Assembly: GCF_000702545.1 (NCBI RefSeq)
Contig: NZ_JNIO01000002.1
Location: 744,001-808,000 of the forward strand
Source of the DNA: Selenomonas sp. AB3002
GTDB lineage: Bacteria > Bacillota > Negativicutes > Selenomonadales > Selenomonadaceae
Reading direction: 5' to 3'
Length of the DNA: 64,000 nucleotides
Part shown: positions 1 to 9,450 of the stretch, piece after piece
How the letters are laid out: every line of letters starts with the position of its first letter
Numbering within the stretch: the stretch's first letter is position 1
Notes under the pieces: model-generated
The model's database searches: none
What the model saw: only the letters and a program-made list of their open reading frames with translations
What the model was told of the DNA's origin: nothing
Made by a program: the position numbers and the translations under genes

Positions 1-890
1 GGCTCAGGCTCGGGCTGCGGCTCGGACTGCGGCTCAGGCTCGGGCTGCGGCTCCGGTTCGGGCTGCGGCTCAGGCTCGGGCTGTGGCTCAGGCTGCGGCT
101 CAGGTTCGGGCTGCGGCCCAGGCTCGGGCTGCGGCTCGGGCTGCGGCTCAGGTTCGGGCTGCGGCTCAGGTTCGGGCTGCGGCTCCGGCTCAGGCTGCGG
201 CTCAGGCTCAGGCTGCGGCTCAGGCTCGGGCTGCGGCTCGGGCTCGGGCTGCGGCTCAGGTTCGGGCTGCGGCTCCGGTTCGGGCTGCGGCTCGGGCTGC
301 GGCTCAGGTTCGGGCTGCGGCTCAGGTTCGGGCTGCGGCTGCGGCTCGGGCTGCGGCTCGGGCTGCGGCTCAGGCTCAGGCTCGGGCTGCGGCTCAGGCT
401 CAGGCTCGGGCTGCGGCTCAGGCTCAGGCTGCGGCTCAGGCTCAGGCTGCGGCTCAGGTTCGGGCTGCGGCTCCGGTTCGGGCTGCGGCTCGGGCTCGGG
501 CTGCGGCTCGGGCTGCGGCTCAGGTTCGGGCTGCGGCTCAGGTTCGGGCTGCGGCTCAGGCTCAGGCTGCGGCTCGGGCTCGGGCTCAGGCTCAGGCTCG
601 GGCTGCGGCTCAGGCTGCGGCTCAGGCTCAGGCTCGGGCTGCGGCTCAGGCTGCGGCTCGGGCTGCGGCTCAGGCTCAGGCTGCGGCTCAGGTTCGGGCT
701 GCGGCTCAGGTTCGGGCTGCGGCTCAGGCTCAGGCTGCGGCTCCGGTTCGGGCTGCGGCTCAGGTTCGGGCTGCGGCTCAGGTTCGGGCTGCGGCTCAGG
801 TTCGGGCTGCGGCTCAGGCTCAGGCTGCGGCTCCGGTTCGGGCTGCGGCTCAGGTTCGGGCTGCGGCTCAGGCTCGGATTCAGGCTTAGA
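1..890 (-). repeat. Coding tandem repeat encoding PEPQ/PEPE units
   Basis: About 890 bp of short GC-rich units built from GAGCCG, CAGCCC and GAACCT triplet pairs. Read on the minus strand in the exoprotein frame they give alternating Pro-Glu-Pro-Gln without a stop. All unit changes are multiples of three. The array continues past the window edge. Such segments usually form an extended, wall- or membrane-spanning stalk. The opposite strand is also open but is an Ala/Gln/Arg artefact of the repeat. Confidence 0.95.
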
Positions 891-3800
891 TTTCACCTTC
901 AAACTGCTGTGTACCATCTCATTCACATACCCAGGTGCAATCTCAGTATCTACAATGCTTTTATCCCCATCGTAAACAACATTGATATAATGCGTACCAG
1001 CGGTTTTTTCGCCTTCTGCATAAGCGTCAGAGTCAGTGTCAACCTTAGCCAGCTTCTCCTTCACATCTAGCCTATCCTCTGTGAAGAGTACATTGATTCC
1101 CTCCTCATTCACCTGCCCATCCTTGAAATTGCCGGTGAACTTGCCCTCCAGCTCATTTTCCACTGTATAACCAACTTTGGCCACAGTTTCATTGTATTCA
1201 TATTCATCCTTATCCGGCTGGTTCGCTTTGAATGTAAGGGTGGGGCGATATTTGAAGATATAGCGGTTGCCTTCCGCATATGTGCTGGACTTGCCGTTCC
1301 AGCCCCATACAGCATATTTTTCGCTGTCGAGATCGCCGAAATCGTCCTCGTAGGGCGTGTTTGAGTAAACCTTCCAGTGGCTGTTGCTATCTTCGCCCAA
1401 ATTCATGACATACTGGCCAGCCTTGTTCTCAAACTTCTCCTGAGCAAAGATTTCTATGGCACTGTCCGTATTTTTTGCCTCAGAGGTCAGCGTGCCCCCC
1501 AGGGTAACATTCTCGCCCCCCAAGTGAATCAAATTGCCTGCCTTAACAGCGCTGGCCTTCACATCGCCCATGGCATCTACATGCACATCATTAGCTGCAT
1601 TGACAGTATCATTCAGGCTTACCTTGCCAGAGGCATCAACAACGACATTTTCCAGCAGCCTGTCATAGCCTACCGTGCCACCCAGCTCCACATCCTTGCC
1701 CTTAATCTCCAGCGAGGTATTAGTTAGTTTCTTCTCCACGATATAGTGGGAATCTTGCTTTTTGGTATCCCCTACGTCATTCCACTGAGAATAAAGGATG
1801 TTCTTGCTGCCCAAATGGGTGTCATAGTTGATGGCCAAGGCCATCTGCGTGCCGGTGCCATTGGCGCCGTCCTGTCCATTATCGGCATCAGGCTGGCGCG
1901 GTGCGAAATTGGTGTAGTACTTCGTGTCATTCACGCCGGTTGCTACATCATCGCCGTGCTCTTTGAACCAATCACTATGCGCCCTTCCCTTTTCACTGGT
2001 CTCAGCGACATTTTCCATGTCGCCATCTTTGCCAGACCCAATCGTGTTTTCGCCAATGGTCTGCACAAAGAAAACCTTTCCGGCTTCAGCACCTTCCACC
2101 CAGGCCCAAAAATGAGCATACTTGGTTCCGCCATCCGCAGTCTCTATCTTATACCAGCCTTTGCTCTCAAGGTCTGTGCCTTCCCCGACCTTCAGAACTT
2201 CATATTTGCCTTTTTCGTCCTTGTCTTCATTAATCACAGGTATGCCGGTAATGACAGGGTTGCCCTTCTCGTCTAAAGAGAACTTGATCCTGTTCCCATC
2301 ATTGTCCACTGCATAGCCTTCTTTGTCAGCTTTAACATTCACCACATGGCCGCCTACAAAGGCCTGGGAATTCTGGGCGTGGTTCTTGGCTATATTGGAA
2401 GTTGCCACCGCATCTTCCAGCACGCTTGTGATGACGGCCAGATGGGTTTTTCCCGTGCCGTCAGGATCTGCTTTTTTCCTGGCCTCGCTCCAGGTGAGCT
2501 TGGTATTGCCATCGCCGCCATCGTAGTAGGCATTGGCTGAGTTCACCTTGCCGGCAATGGTCACATTGCCCTCGCTGCCAGCATCGAGACGCACAGTACC
2601 TCCCGTACCTACCAGCACTTCATTGCCCTGCAGCGTGATATCGCCGCCCTTGGTAATGACTTTCCTGGTGGGCGCTTCGCTTTCCTCGCCTTCTACAAGG
2701 ATCTTGGTATTCTCTACGATTTCGTTGCCATTTTTGTCAAGGCCGAGGCCAAAGTAAACGCCGTTTGTTCCCGTGGCAGTGAAGCTGCCGCCATTGGTGT
2801 TGATATCAGCTCTGATGATGGAGGCTCCATCTTCGCGCTGGGAATTGGTCATTTCCTGGTTGTTGGAGTTCAGTGTGATATCAAGAGGGCCGTTTTCGGA
2901 AGAAATATATGCATCCACGCTGATATTCCTTCCGGCAGTAAGGGTAAGCGCGGTAGGCGTTTCACCCTTTTTCACGATATTTTTTTCCACCATAATATCG
3001 GAGTAATATTCCGGTTTCTCAGGGGTTGCCAAAACATTTACATTGGTATCGTCCAGCGCCTTGCTGAGGACTGTATTGCTGACCCTGTTGGGGTTTTTAT
3101 TGTCCTCCTGCCCGTCCGGGTTTTCGGTGATGGTGACATTCTTGGCCGTTATATTCCAGGTGCCTGCCCCCGCCTCCGCGTAGGAATGGATATCAGCGCT
3201 GTCACGCACCTGCAGGCTTTGGGTGGCAGTGGTGTCTATATCGCCTTTGGCAGAAAGCTTGCCTTCAACCACCATAGTGTTGGCCGTCAGCTTGATATTG
3301 CCGTCAGAATAGATACCCTTGTCTTCATTGACAGTTACTTCATTAGCCGTCAGGTTGATATCTCCATCAACGGAAATATCATTTGTATCTACCTTGATGG
3401 TCTTGGACATCAGGCTGAGGGTGCCTTCAGCTTTAACATTTTCTATCGGCACATTGTCAGCTGCGATGCTGATATCGCCGTCAGCATGGATAGTCCCGTC
3501 TGCCGTTAGCTCATCGACCATCAAATCTTTATCATACTCGGAGAAATTTTTCTGTTCCTCCGTCAGCATGACAGATGCCAGGCTGATATCGCCACCAGCG
3601 GAAACATCCCCCTTGACCGCTATGTTTTCAGAGGCCAGGCTGATATTGCCACCAGCCTCAATATTATTTTCTGCCGTCAATTTATTATTAGCAGACAGCT
3701 TGATATTACCAGCTGCAGACACCTCTCCATCAGTCTCTATCTCTTTAGCTGTCACATCGACATTGCCGCTAGTAGATACAATATTATTTCCTGCCGTCAC

Positions 3801-5159
3801 CTTTTCAGTAGCCGACAGGCTGATATTGCCTTTATCGGCAGCAAGCTCTTTTGTAGTCACCTTGACAGATGATATGGTGATATCGCCTGCTGCCTTAACA
3901 TTATCATTGAAAGTTATATCATTAGATCGTCCATTGACAGCACCATTTGCAGAAGTAACACCTGCTGCTTTAATAGTTTTAGCCGCTAGGTTGACATCTC
4001 CACCGGCAGTTATATTTCCAGTCACATTTACTATAGTTTCCGTATTCTTGTCACCCAGCATGCTATCTTTTTTAGCGGTAAAAATATTTTCCCCTTCAGG
4101 CACCTTAGCGACCAGCATGTTGATATTGCCACCGGCAGTAACATTTCCGTTGGCCGTTATGTTTTTTGCATACACGCTGATATCGCCATCAGCCTTAATA
4201 TTTGTTGCCATCACCGTGTTAGCCGCCATTAGAATATCCCTGCTGGCAGAAATATTCTCGGCCAAGGATATATCTTTAGCCGCTATGTTGAGATTGCCCG
4301 TAGCAGAGATACCGCTGCCCGGCTCCACCGTGGCCGCTACCAGCGTCACATTGCCTTCAGCATCCTTACCTATGCCACCGGCCTCGATTGTGCCATCATT
4401 CTTGATGAGACTGTCAGCGACGAGCTTATTGATATTATTGACCTTGATCAGCACACCATTTTCATTGCCGGTGTCAATTACATCATTGCCAGACACCTTG
4501 ATATTCATATTGATTTTGTCTGCATAGCTGAAACTGACCTGGCTGCCATAGCCCATGGCTATATCATTGGCCGTGATGGTGCCATGATTATATATCTTGG
4601 GAGCAAAGATCGCCACATAGCCATCGCTGGCATTGATAGTAGCCATGTCCTCGATTTTTATAACGCCTTTGCTATCGCCTTGCTTGTCAGTTACAAACAC
4701 ACCCTGTTTGAATTTGTCCCAATTAAAACTCAGGGTACTGGCCACCAGGCTGCCCACATCCACGCTGGAGCCTGCACCAAAGGTAATACCGTGAGGATTT
4801 ATCAAGAAGACTGAACCGCCCTCGCCCCTGAGAGTGCCATAGATTTCAGAGGCCTTATTGTCATAGATGCGGTTCAGCACCATCCAGCCCTTTTCACCCA
4901 GGAAATTGACCGCTGAATCTTTGCCGATATCAAACGTATCCCACTTTATGATGCCCTTCTTGTCAGCACCGCCAATCGTTATATTCAGCTCTTTGCCATC
5001 AGGCTCGGGAACATTTACCTCCCCATACTCCACCATTTGGAGCTTCGGCAATGCATCAGGTGCCACCTCTGCCCATGCCGTCGGCATCCACGCCGTCGCC
5101 GTGAGAGCTGTCGCCAGCACAGCCAGCCTGCGCTTCCTATATTTTGCAACACAACTCAT
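1..5159 (-). CDS. FHA-type two-partner secretion exoprotein (TpsA), 3' end beyond window
   Basis: The frame is open from the ATG at 5159 to the window edge (at least 1719 codons), so the protein is partial at its C-terminus. A signal peptide (residues 1-30, ending PTAWA) precedes a TPS secretion domain with the family motif [20 protein letters not shown] at about residues 100-120. Residues 200-850 are beta-helix repeats of the form '[12 protein letters not shown]'. Residues about 876-1140 look like an inserted C-type-lectin-like fold. Residues 1230-1418 contain an '[15 protein letters not shown]' stretch common in FHA-family exoproteins and possible MBG-like domains. From residue about 1422 on the protein is Pro-Glu-Pro-Gln repeat. 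It is presumably exported through the TpsB encoded just upstream and acts as a surface adhesin. Frame continuity was checked at five points. The signal and TPS domain are clear; ligand and function are unknown. Confidence 0.93.
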   Translation of the reverse strand, partial: MSCVAKYRKRRLAVLATALTATAWMPTAWAEVAPDALPKLQMVEYGEVNVPEPDGKELNITIGGADKKGIIKWDTFDIGKDSAVNFLGEKGWMVLNRIYDNKASEIYGTLRGEGGSVFLINPHGITFGAGSSVDVGSLVASTLSFNWDKFKQGVFVTDKQGDSKGVIKIEDMATINASDGYVAIFAPKIYNHGTITANDIAMGYGSQVSFSYADKINMNIKVSGNDVIDTGNENGVLIKVNNINKLVADSLIKNDGTIEAGGIGKDAEGNVTLVAATVEPGSGISATGNLNIAAKDISLAENISASRDILMAANTVMATNIKADGDISVYAKNITANGNVTAGGNINMLVAKVPEGENIFTAKKDSMLGDKNTETIVNVTGNITAGGDVNLAAKTIKAAGVTSANGAVNGRSNDITFNDNVKAAGDITISSVKVTTKELAADKGNISLSATEKVTAGNNIVSTSGNVDVTAKEIETDGEVSAAGNIKLSANNKLTAENNIEAGGNISLASENIAVKGDVSAGGDISLASVMLTEEQKNFSEYDKDLMVDELTADGTIHADGDISIAADNVPIENVKAEGTLSLMSKTIKVDTNDISVDGDINLTANEVTVNEDKGIYSDGNIKLTANTMVVEGKLSAKGDIDTTATQSLQVRDSADIHSYAEAGAGTWNITAKNVTITENPDGQEDNKNPNRVSNTVLSKALDDTNVNVLATPEKPEYYSDIMVEKNIVKKGETPTALTLTAGRNISVDAYISSENGPLDITLNSNNQEMTNSQREDGASIIRADINTNGGSFTATGTNGVYFGLGLDKNGNEIVENTKILVEGEESEAPTRKVITKGGDITLQGNEVLVGTGGTVRLDAGSEGNVTIAGKVNSANAYYDGGDGNTKLTWSEARKKADPDGTGKTHLAVITSVLEDAVATSNIAKNHAQNSQAFVGGHVVNVKADKEGYAVDNDGNRIKFSLDEKGNPVITGIPVINEDKDEKGKYEVLKVGEGTDLESKGWYKIETADGGTKYAHFWAWVEGAEAGKVFFVQTIGENTIGSGKDGDMENVAETSEKGRAHSDWFKEHGDDVATGVNDTKYYTNFAPRQPDADNGQDGANGTGTQMALAINYDTHLGSKNILYSQWNDVGDTKKQDSHYIVEKKLTNTSLEIKGKDVELGGTVGYDRLLENVVVDASGKVSLNDTVNAANDVHVDAMGDVKASAVKAGNLIHLGGENVTLGGTLTSEAKNTDSAIEIFAQEKFENKAGQYVMNLGEDSNSHWKVYSNTPYEDDFGDLDSEKYAVWGWNGKSSTYAEGNRYIFKYRPTLTFKANQPDKDEYEYNETVAKVGYTVENELEGKFTGNFKDGQVNEEGINVLFTEDRLDVKEKLAKVDTDSDAYAEGEKTAGTHYINVVYDGDKSIVDTEIAPGYVNEMVHSSLKVKSKPESEPEPQPEPEPQPEPEPQPEPEPQPEPEPQPEPEPQPEPEPQPEPEPQPEPEPQPEPEPQPEPEPQPEPEPQPEPQPEPQPEPEPEPQPEPQPEPEPEPEPEPQPEPEPQPEPEPQPEPEPQPEPQPEPEPQPEPEPQPEPEPQPEPEPQPEPEPQPEPEPEPQPEPEPEPQPEPQPEPQPQPEPEPQPEPEPQPEPQPEPEPQPEPEPQPEPEPQPEPEPQPEPEPQPEPEPQPEPEPQPEPEPQPEPQPEPGPQPEPEPQPEPQPEPEPQPEPEPQPEPEPQSEPQPEPE

Positions 5160-5254
5160 GCTTCCGTACATCCTTTCGATTCTAATACTCCTGTAATACA
5201 AACAACGCCATCATTATATACCCACCACTTAGCTTTTTCCAGCTAATAAAACAA

Positions 5255-5275
5255 CCCCAAGAAAAATACCTGGGG
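5255..5275 (-). terminator. Hairpin between tpsB and tpsA
   Basis: On the minus strand CCCCAGG pairs with CTTGGGG across a short AT loop, followed by TTGTTTTATT. It lies just after the TpsB stop and before the exoprotein, so it could attenuate read-through between the two genes. The stem is only about 7 bp with one G-U pair. Confidence 0.45.
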
Positions 5276-5289
5276 TCAATATGCAAATC

Positions 5290-7020
5290 TTAGAAGTACA
5301 CGCCACCCCTAATCCAAAAATGACCGCCGGGATGGCTTGTGTCGCTGGTGGGCAGCTCAGAGCCCAGACGCCAGGCGTAGTCTGTACGAATGAACCAGTC
5401 TTCCCAGCGGGACCATATAAGGCCAATGCCTATACCTTCCAGATGGCGGTAGTTGATACCGCCCGTGGTGCCTTTGTCCTTGTTTATGCGCAGTCCACCG
5501 TGATCAAAATAGGTGGCCAACTGCAGCTGCTGATCCTTTTTCTTCAGGGGCAGCAGCCATCTTAACTCCGCTCTGGCAATGTAGCCGCAATCTCCGGAGG
5601 CCTCGCTCTGGGGATAGGCTCTCACGCCATTGAAGCCCCCCAAGCTGATGTGCTCGCTACTGTCCAGATTGTGATCGCTGTACTGACCACGGAATGAGAA
5701 TAGAGCATAGGCCCTAGGGGAAATATCTTCGCGACGCAGAAGGGACCCCTTCAGCTTATAGAAGCGTCCCTCGGTGCGGGAGCCTGCGGCAAAGGCCTCG
5801 GTTTCCGCTGTGTTGAAAGTCACACGTCCAATTTTATTTTCAATCCTCCACCAAGTGGTGCCATGACGGTCTGTTTCATCACCATACAGGGAAAGCACCC
5901 CTGCGCTACCGGTCTTGTCAGCATAGGTGAGGCCCAGGGTTCTGTACTCATCCTTCAGCGCGGTGAATTCCCCTCGCAGGCCCGTGTAGAGGTTGTACTT
6001 CTGGCTGCGGCGTATGGCGTAGTCAAGGCCCAGGGAGACCGTGCGGGCGGTGCCCCGGCCATCCAGGATGTCATATTCTTTGCCCAGATGGTACTGCAAC
6101 ACATTGTAGCCCAGGGAGAGCTTCAGGCCGTCGGTAATCAGAGGCGTGACGTAGGTCATGCCATAGTTATTCATATGGCGGCCCGTCACCAGCCCTCCCA
6201 CGGCAAAGTGGTCGCCCTCTTTGGCAGGGTTCAAAAAGTCGTAGTCAATGCTGACCTCACCGTAGCCCGTGTATCGGTTGCCGTAGTTGTCCACAGTAAT
6301 GAGGCCCTGCTTGCCCTTGTGCTTATTTAGATCTATCTCCACATGGACAGTGCCCGGCTCGGAACCTTGGGAAAGGGTAGCCTTGGCATCGGCCCCCGCC
6401 AGGTCAGACAGCAGCCAGATTGCCCTCTGCAATTTCTCTTTGGTCAAATACTCGCCCGGCTGCAAGCAACGCACCTCACGGTTCACTGCTCGCTGGCGGA
6501 TATCCGTATGATTCCTCACCGTCAGCTGGTCAAAACGGCCCACCACAATGGCATACTCCACTATACCATTCGTGATTTTCTGCACCGGCAGGAAAACCTT
6601 CACCGCCACATAGCCTTCCTTGCGGAAGAAGGCCGCCAGATCATCAGCCCCTGCCTCCAAATCCTTGAAGGACATGAGGCCCCCCTTGCGCTTAGCCAAA
6701 ATAGCCTGAAGCTTCTCCTCTGGGAAAATATCCTGTCCCGTGATCTTGAAGCCCTTCACATCTACCTTCAGCTCATCAGGCAGATCAAGCTGGGGGCGTT
6801 CCTCGGGAGCGTTTACTTCTGCCTTGCCGCCGGGAAGTCTGATGCCCTCTGCCTCGCGCTTGTCCTGCTGCTCCCCGGCCAGTTCTCCGGCCGTAGGAGG
6901 CAGCACGATAGCAGGCTCAGCTGCCTGAGCCTCGGGCAGGGACAAACCTCCTATGAGCATTCCCAGAGCTGCTGTGGCGGAGATTTTCTTCAGTTCACGC
7001 CCTTTATGAAATGTTAACAA
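5290..7020 (-). CDS. TpsB outer-membrane transporter, ShlB/FhaC family
   Basis: 576 aa, the normal size for the family. A signal peptide (about residues 1-33, ending EAQAA) is followed by a proline-rich linker, a POTRA region at about residues 75-155 ('LKVDVKGFKITGQDIFP'), then a second periplasmic segment and a 16-strand barrel ending in a terminal aromatic residue (GGVYF). It should bind the TPS domain of the neighbouring exoprotein and pass it through the outer membrane. The start is a TTG at 7020 preceded by GGAGG at 10 nt; no in-frame ATG fits before the signal sequence. The gene lies upstream of its exoprotein in the same direction. Confidence 0.95.
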   Translation of the reverse strand: MLTFHKGRELKKISATAALGMLIGGLSLPEAQAAEPAIVLPPTAGELAGEQQDKREAEGIRLPGGKAEVNAPEERPQLDLPDELKVDVKGFKITGQDIFPEEKLQAILAKRKGGLMSFKDLEAGADDLAAFFRKEGYVAVKVFLPVQKITNGIVEYAIVVGRFDQLTVRNHTDIRQRAVNREVRCLQPGEYLTKEKLQRAIWLLSDLAGADAKATLSQGSEPGTVHVEIDLNKHKGKQGLITVDNYGNRYTGYGEVSIDYDFLNPAKEGDHFAVGGLVTGRHMNNYGMTYVTPLITDGLKLSLGYNVLQYHLGKEYDILDGRGTARTVSLGLDYAIRRSQKYNLYTGLRGEFTALKDEYRTLGLTYADKTGSAGVLSLYGDETDRHGTTWWRIENKIGRVTFNTAETEAFAAGSRTEGRFYKLKGSLLRREDISPRAYALFSFRGQYSDHNLDSSEHISLGGFNGVRAYPQSEASGDCGYIARAELRWLLPLKKKDQQLQLATYFDHGGLRINKDKGTTGGINYRHLEGIGIGLIWSRWEDWFIRTDYAWRLGSELPTSDTSHPGGHFWIRGGVYF

Positions 7021-7183
7021 TTAAATTCTTCCTCCCAATATTCCCTTTAAATATCAATCCGTGTCAGGGCAGACCGTCAGCGCCTCTGCATCCAGCACGA
7101 TGCAGTCATCCACTTCCGCGACTTTGACAGCGCCGCTACGGCCCTCCAGGTCTCTTAATATAGCGGCTGCTTCCGCACTTGGC

Positions 7184-7756
7184 TTAATGACGAAAGGAGC
7201 TCACCTTCATACTTTCAAAATGAGTGCAAACCCCGTCCAATTCCTCCAGATTGACCCCCATATGGTTGAAGGCCTCGTAGAGCGCCTGGGATTCTATTTC
7301 CATATTCTTGTCATCATAGCCCAAAAGAAATTCTCTGGCAACCTCGTCCGCAGGATAAATGTCCAAGGTGGAGCCATTGCAGGTAATGTGGAACCTGACG
7401 CTGCCCTTTTCAGTCTCAAGCGCTTCCTCGCTCTCAAGGTACTGATTCTTCGGCTGGTAAGATTCAGGCGAAACCTTCATCTTAGGTTCCATCTTCACTT
7501 TGTCCGCCTCCAGGGTGACAGCATAGGTACCGTAAAGCACCACCTGTCCGCACCTTTCATTGTAAAAAGGCAGTTCCACGCTCATATTTTTTCGATGCTC
7601 TGAAAAATAGACCACATCCCTATCGTTGGCGGTTAAATTCTGTTTTTCATACTCACCAGTCGGCAAAGCGAACGCCGTAGGCATAGAAGCCGCAGTCATC
7701 ATCGCAACAGCCAAGATGCCAATTTGCTTTTTCCTTAATTTGGCAATACTCCCCAT
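7184..7756 (-). CDS. Unknown secreted protein of the TPS locus, possibly frameshifted at its 3' end
   Basis: 190 aa with a signal peptide (KLRKKQIGILAVAMMTAASM, cleavage near ALP), then a soluble domain with two cysteines and no motif I recognise. It lies immediately upstream of tpsB in the same direction, so it may be an accessory of the exoprotein locus. The ribosome site is weak (AAGAGAA). The reading frame closes at TAA 7184-7186, but another frame is open from 7200 to a TGA at 7054 and reads like protein (RDLEGRSGAVKVAEVDDC). A one-base change near 7190-7200 would join them into a protein of about 235 aa. Confidence 0.75.
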   Translation of the reverse strand: MGSIAKLRKKQIGILAVAMMTAASMPTAFALPTGEYEKQNLTANDRDVVYFSEHRKNMSVELPFYNERCGQVVLYGTYAVTLEADKVKMEPKMKVSPESYQPKNQYLESEEALETEKGSVRFHITCNGSTLDIYPADEVAREFLLGYDDKNMEIESQALYEAFNHMGVNLEELDGVCTHFESMKVSSFRH

Positions 7757-7988
7757 TTCTCTTGCTTACTCCTTTTACAATACGACAGAAAAAATCAATT
7801 ACGAGTTTTTACGTCCTTGTTCCAAATTTTAATCTTTCTCTAACCATGGATGCAATTATAAACCCAGGTATACAATTTTGCAAGTAGTAAATTTAGTGAA
7901 ATAGTCCCTCTTTTCAAAATCACTATACAAAACTAAATTTCAACGCTACATTGTGCGTGCCCATTTTCGGTGTACTTGCACATCTATT

Positions 7989-8030
7989 ATTACAAAAGAA
8001 AAGGGGCTATAGCAACTTTTGCTATAGCCC
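7989..8030 (-). terminator. Rho-independent terminator of the CAP/SCP gene
   Basis: A 10-bp perfect stem (GGGCTATAGC at 8021-8030 with 8004-8013, 7-nt loop) followed on the minus strand by CCTTTTCTTTT. It lies 27 nt beyond the stop of the SCP-domain gene. The rest of 7757-8056 holds no feature I can support. Confidence 0.85.
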
Positions 8031-8056
8031 TAAACTACTTAGCTTGGGATTACTGA

Positions 8057-8506
8057 TCATTCTCCAGCGAAGAGCAGCGACCAGTAGTAATGCCCGTCTG
8101 AACCCATCGTGCAATCCACGCCCATGCGGACGTAGTGGCGGTTCAGAATGTTTGCGCGGTGGGTGGGTGATCCCATCCAGGCCTTCACGATTCTCTGGGC
8201 ATCATTCGCCTGGCTCACGGCCAGGTTCTCGCCAAACCAGCCGCAGTTTCCGTTCATAACCGACTTCACATCGCTCCCGTCGGGACGCTGATGCGCAAAG
8301 CTCACCTGAGCTTCCTTCGCCCTGATAGAGGCGCCAGTCATCATATTCCCATCGAGCACTACAGGCTGCAGTCCTGCATTTACTCTCTCCACGTTCACAT
8401 AGTACAGCACTTCAGATTGAATGCTGGACGCAGAAGCGGGGGATGCTGCTGCTACAAGAACCACTGTCATGACCAGAAAGAAAAACACACGCTGCGCAGC
8501 TTTCAT
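8057..8506 (-). CDS. Secreted CAP/SCP-domain protein
   Basis: 149 aa: signal peptide (about residues 1-26, ending ASA) and one CAP domain. The family signatures are 'LYYVNVERVNAGLQPV' at the start, an internal 'SFAHQRPDG', 'GENLA' in the middle, and 'AWMGSPTHRANIL' near the end. Bacterial CAP proteins of this YkwD type are exported and often affect spore coat, envelope or cell wall; the role here is unknown. AAGGGGCGG precedes the ATG by 5 nt. The gene has a long folded leader (8521-8720) and its own terminator, so it looks monocistronic. Confidence 0.88.
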   Translation of the reverse strand: MKAAQRVFFFLVMTVVLVAAASPASASSIQSEVLYYVNVERVNAGLQPVVLDGNMMTGASIRAKEAQVSFAHQRPDGSDVKSVMNGNCGWFGENLAVSQANDAQRIVKAWMGSPTHRANILNRHYVRMGVDCTMGSDGHYYWSLLFAGE

Positions 8507-8520
8507 AATAACCGCCCCTT

Positions 8521-8720
8521 CGTTTTAATCCAGATCCTTTTGCCTCTGAGCATTTCGTCTCCACACTCTATGCCTTCCTGCTTCATAGGGCAGGATGGCT
8601 CCAGGCTCCATCATAAAACCAGCGATACTCCAGTTGCGTTGACACATCCGAAGTCGTAAACTTGCCGGCTCGGCTATCTCATAGCCGCCACGACTTGGTT
8701 CCTTCGCGTTATTCAGTTAT
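8521..8720 (-). other. Structured 5' leader of the CAP/SCP gene, possible riboswitch
   Basis: Transcribed leftwards, the leader folds into nested pairings: 8649-8657 with 8690-8706 (CGAAG/CTTCG and GTCGT/ACGAC), enclosing a perfect 6-bp, 3-nt-loop hairpin (8672-8677 with 8681-8686). The segment has conserved-looking junction strings such as GGAACC. Cell-wall protein genes in Firmicutes are often controlled by c-di-AMP or c-di-GMP riboswitches, but I could not match this to a known consensus, so the class is left open. Confidence 0.35.
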
Positions 8721-8834
8721 ATTAGAAACTACAAGGTAATTTTATCATCATATTTTTTACTTGACAAGAGCGATTTTAATGTGTGCTTAATGTTATGCGT
8801 GTGATACGGGCACACAAAACATCCAAAATTACCT

Positions 8835-8864
8835 ATGGAAAAAAATGGATAATGGTGCTATAAT
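8835..8864 (+). promoter_or_regulatory. Promoter of the antitoxin-like RNA
   Basis: Extended -10 TGCTATAAT (TATAAT at 8859-8864) with a poor -35 (ATGGAA, 8835-8840, 18-nt spacer). It would start an RNA near 8871. Confidence 0.55.
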
Positions 8865-8870
8865 TGAGAC

Positions 8871-9008
8871 ATAAAAAAAGAGCGAACCACAAAGATGGTC
8901 GCCTAGACGTATGTTGGTTGGTCTAAAAATTTCGGCCATACAAACAGCGGTCTCGACGCTGATGGCCACCGACATCCCGAAAGCCGCCCCTGGCAGGGCG
9001 GTTTTTTC
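8871..9008 (+). ncRNA. Probable type I antitoxin RNA
   Basis: About 138 nt between an extended -10 promoter and a strong terminator (CCGCCC 8984-8989 with GGGCGG 8996-9001, then six T). It folds into three further small hairpins: GCGA-CCA/TGG-TCGC, TAGAC/GTCTA and CAGCG/CGCTG. It has no convincing coding frame; the open frame starting at 8911 crosses the terminator. It converges on a small hydrophobic-peptide gene on the other strand, the arrangement of Fst/TxpA-type type I toxin-antitoxin loci, in which the RNA pairs with the toxin transcript. Assignment is by layout and structure only. Confidence 0.5.
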
Positions 9009-9031
9009 ATGCCCAGAATGCCGTCGAGGGT

Positions 9032-9226
9032 TTAATGGAACGCTTCAATCACCAGCAATAGTGGCTGGATATCCGCATAGCCCAACAACACCAAGGCAAT
9101 ATACGCTACGAAAACGACTGCCAAAACGGCAACCGCCCACAGCGCAACCGCAATGGGAGACGAAAATCTCTCCACTATCTTGGCTGCTACAGGCTTCTTA
9201 GCTAAGGCAATAAGTGCCTTGCCCAT
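9032..9226 (-). CDS. Small hydrophobic peptide, candidate type I toxin
   Basis: 64 aa. A basic N-terminus (KALIALAKKPVAAKIVERF) is followed by a long hydrophobic stretch (residues about 24-60) that can form one or two membrane helices. The start context is poor, but a hairpin (GTGGTGC/GCATCAC) lies just upstream of the ATG and could mask it, as in many type I toxins. The transcript should run into the convergent RNA at 8871-9008. It could also be a harmless membrane peptide or a chance frame. Confidence 0.5.
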   Translation of the reverse strand: MGKALIALAKKPVAAKIVERFSSPIAVALWAVAVLAVVFVAYIALVLLGYADIQPLLLVIEAFH

Positions 9227-9389
9227 ATTTCTTGTGATGCATAAAGCACCACACCCTTTCGGCTCGATTTACGTCAAGGCATAACCTCGACCAGCCTGAC
9301 CATCATTATGCATCAATGATAACGACATTAACCATATGCCGCGTTCGCTCTGGGGAATAGCCCCAAGTAACTTATATTTTATCACTGAA

Positions 9390-9438
9390 TCAAAGCCAAA
9401 AACAGTCCCTGCATGGCAAAATGTCAAGCAGGGACTGT
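9390..9438 (-). terminator. Terminator of the ula genes, after ulaF
   Basis: 11-bp perfect stem (ACAGTCCCTGC at 9402-9412 with 9428-9438) followed on the minus strand by TTTTTGGCTTTG. It ends transcription just beyond the ulaF stop. Confidence 0.9.
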
Positions 9439-9450
9439 CTTCATCTCAAG

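Noticed and set aside
83-889. 268-aa plus-strand frame rich in Ala, Gln and Arg
   Set aside because: It is the opposite strand of the PEPQ repeat in the exoprotein gene; the minus frame continues without a stop into the conserved TPS protein.
3319-4527. 402-aa plus-strand frame
   Set aside because: Antisense to the beta-helix region of the exoprotein; low-complexity Ser/Leu content and no ribosome site.
8911-9201. 96-aa plus-strand frame
   Set aside because: It runs through the strong terminator at 8984-9007; the segment is better explained as a structured RNA.
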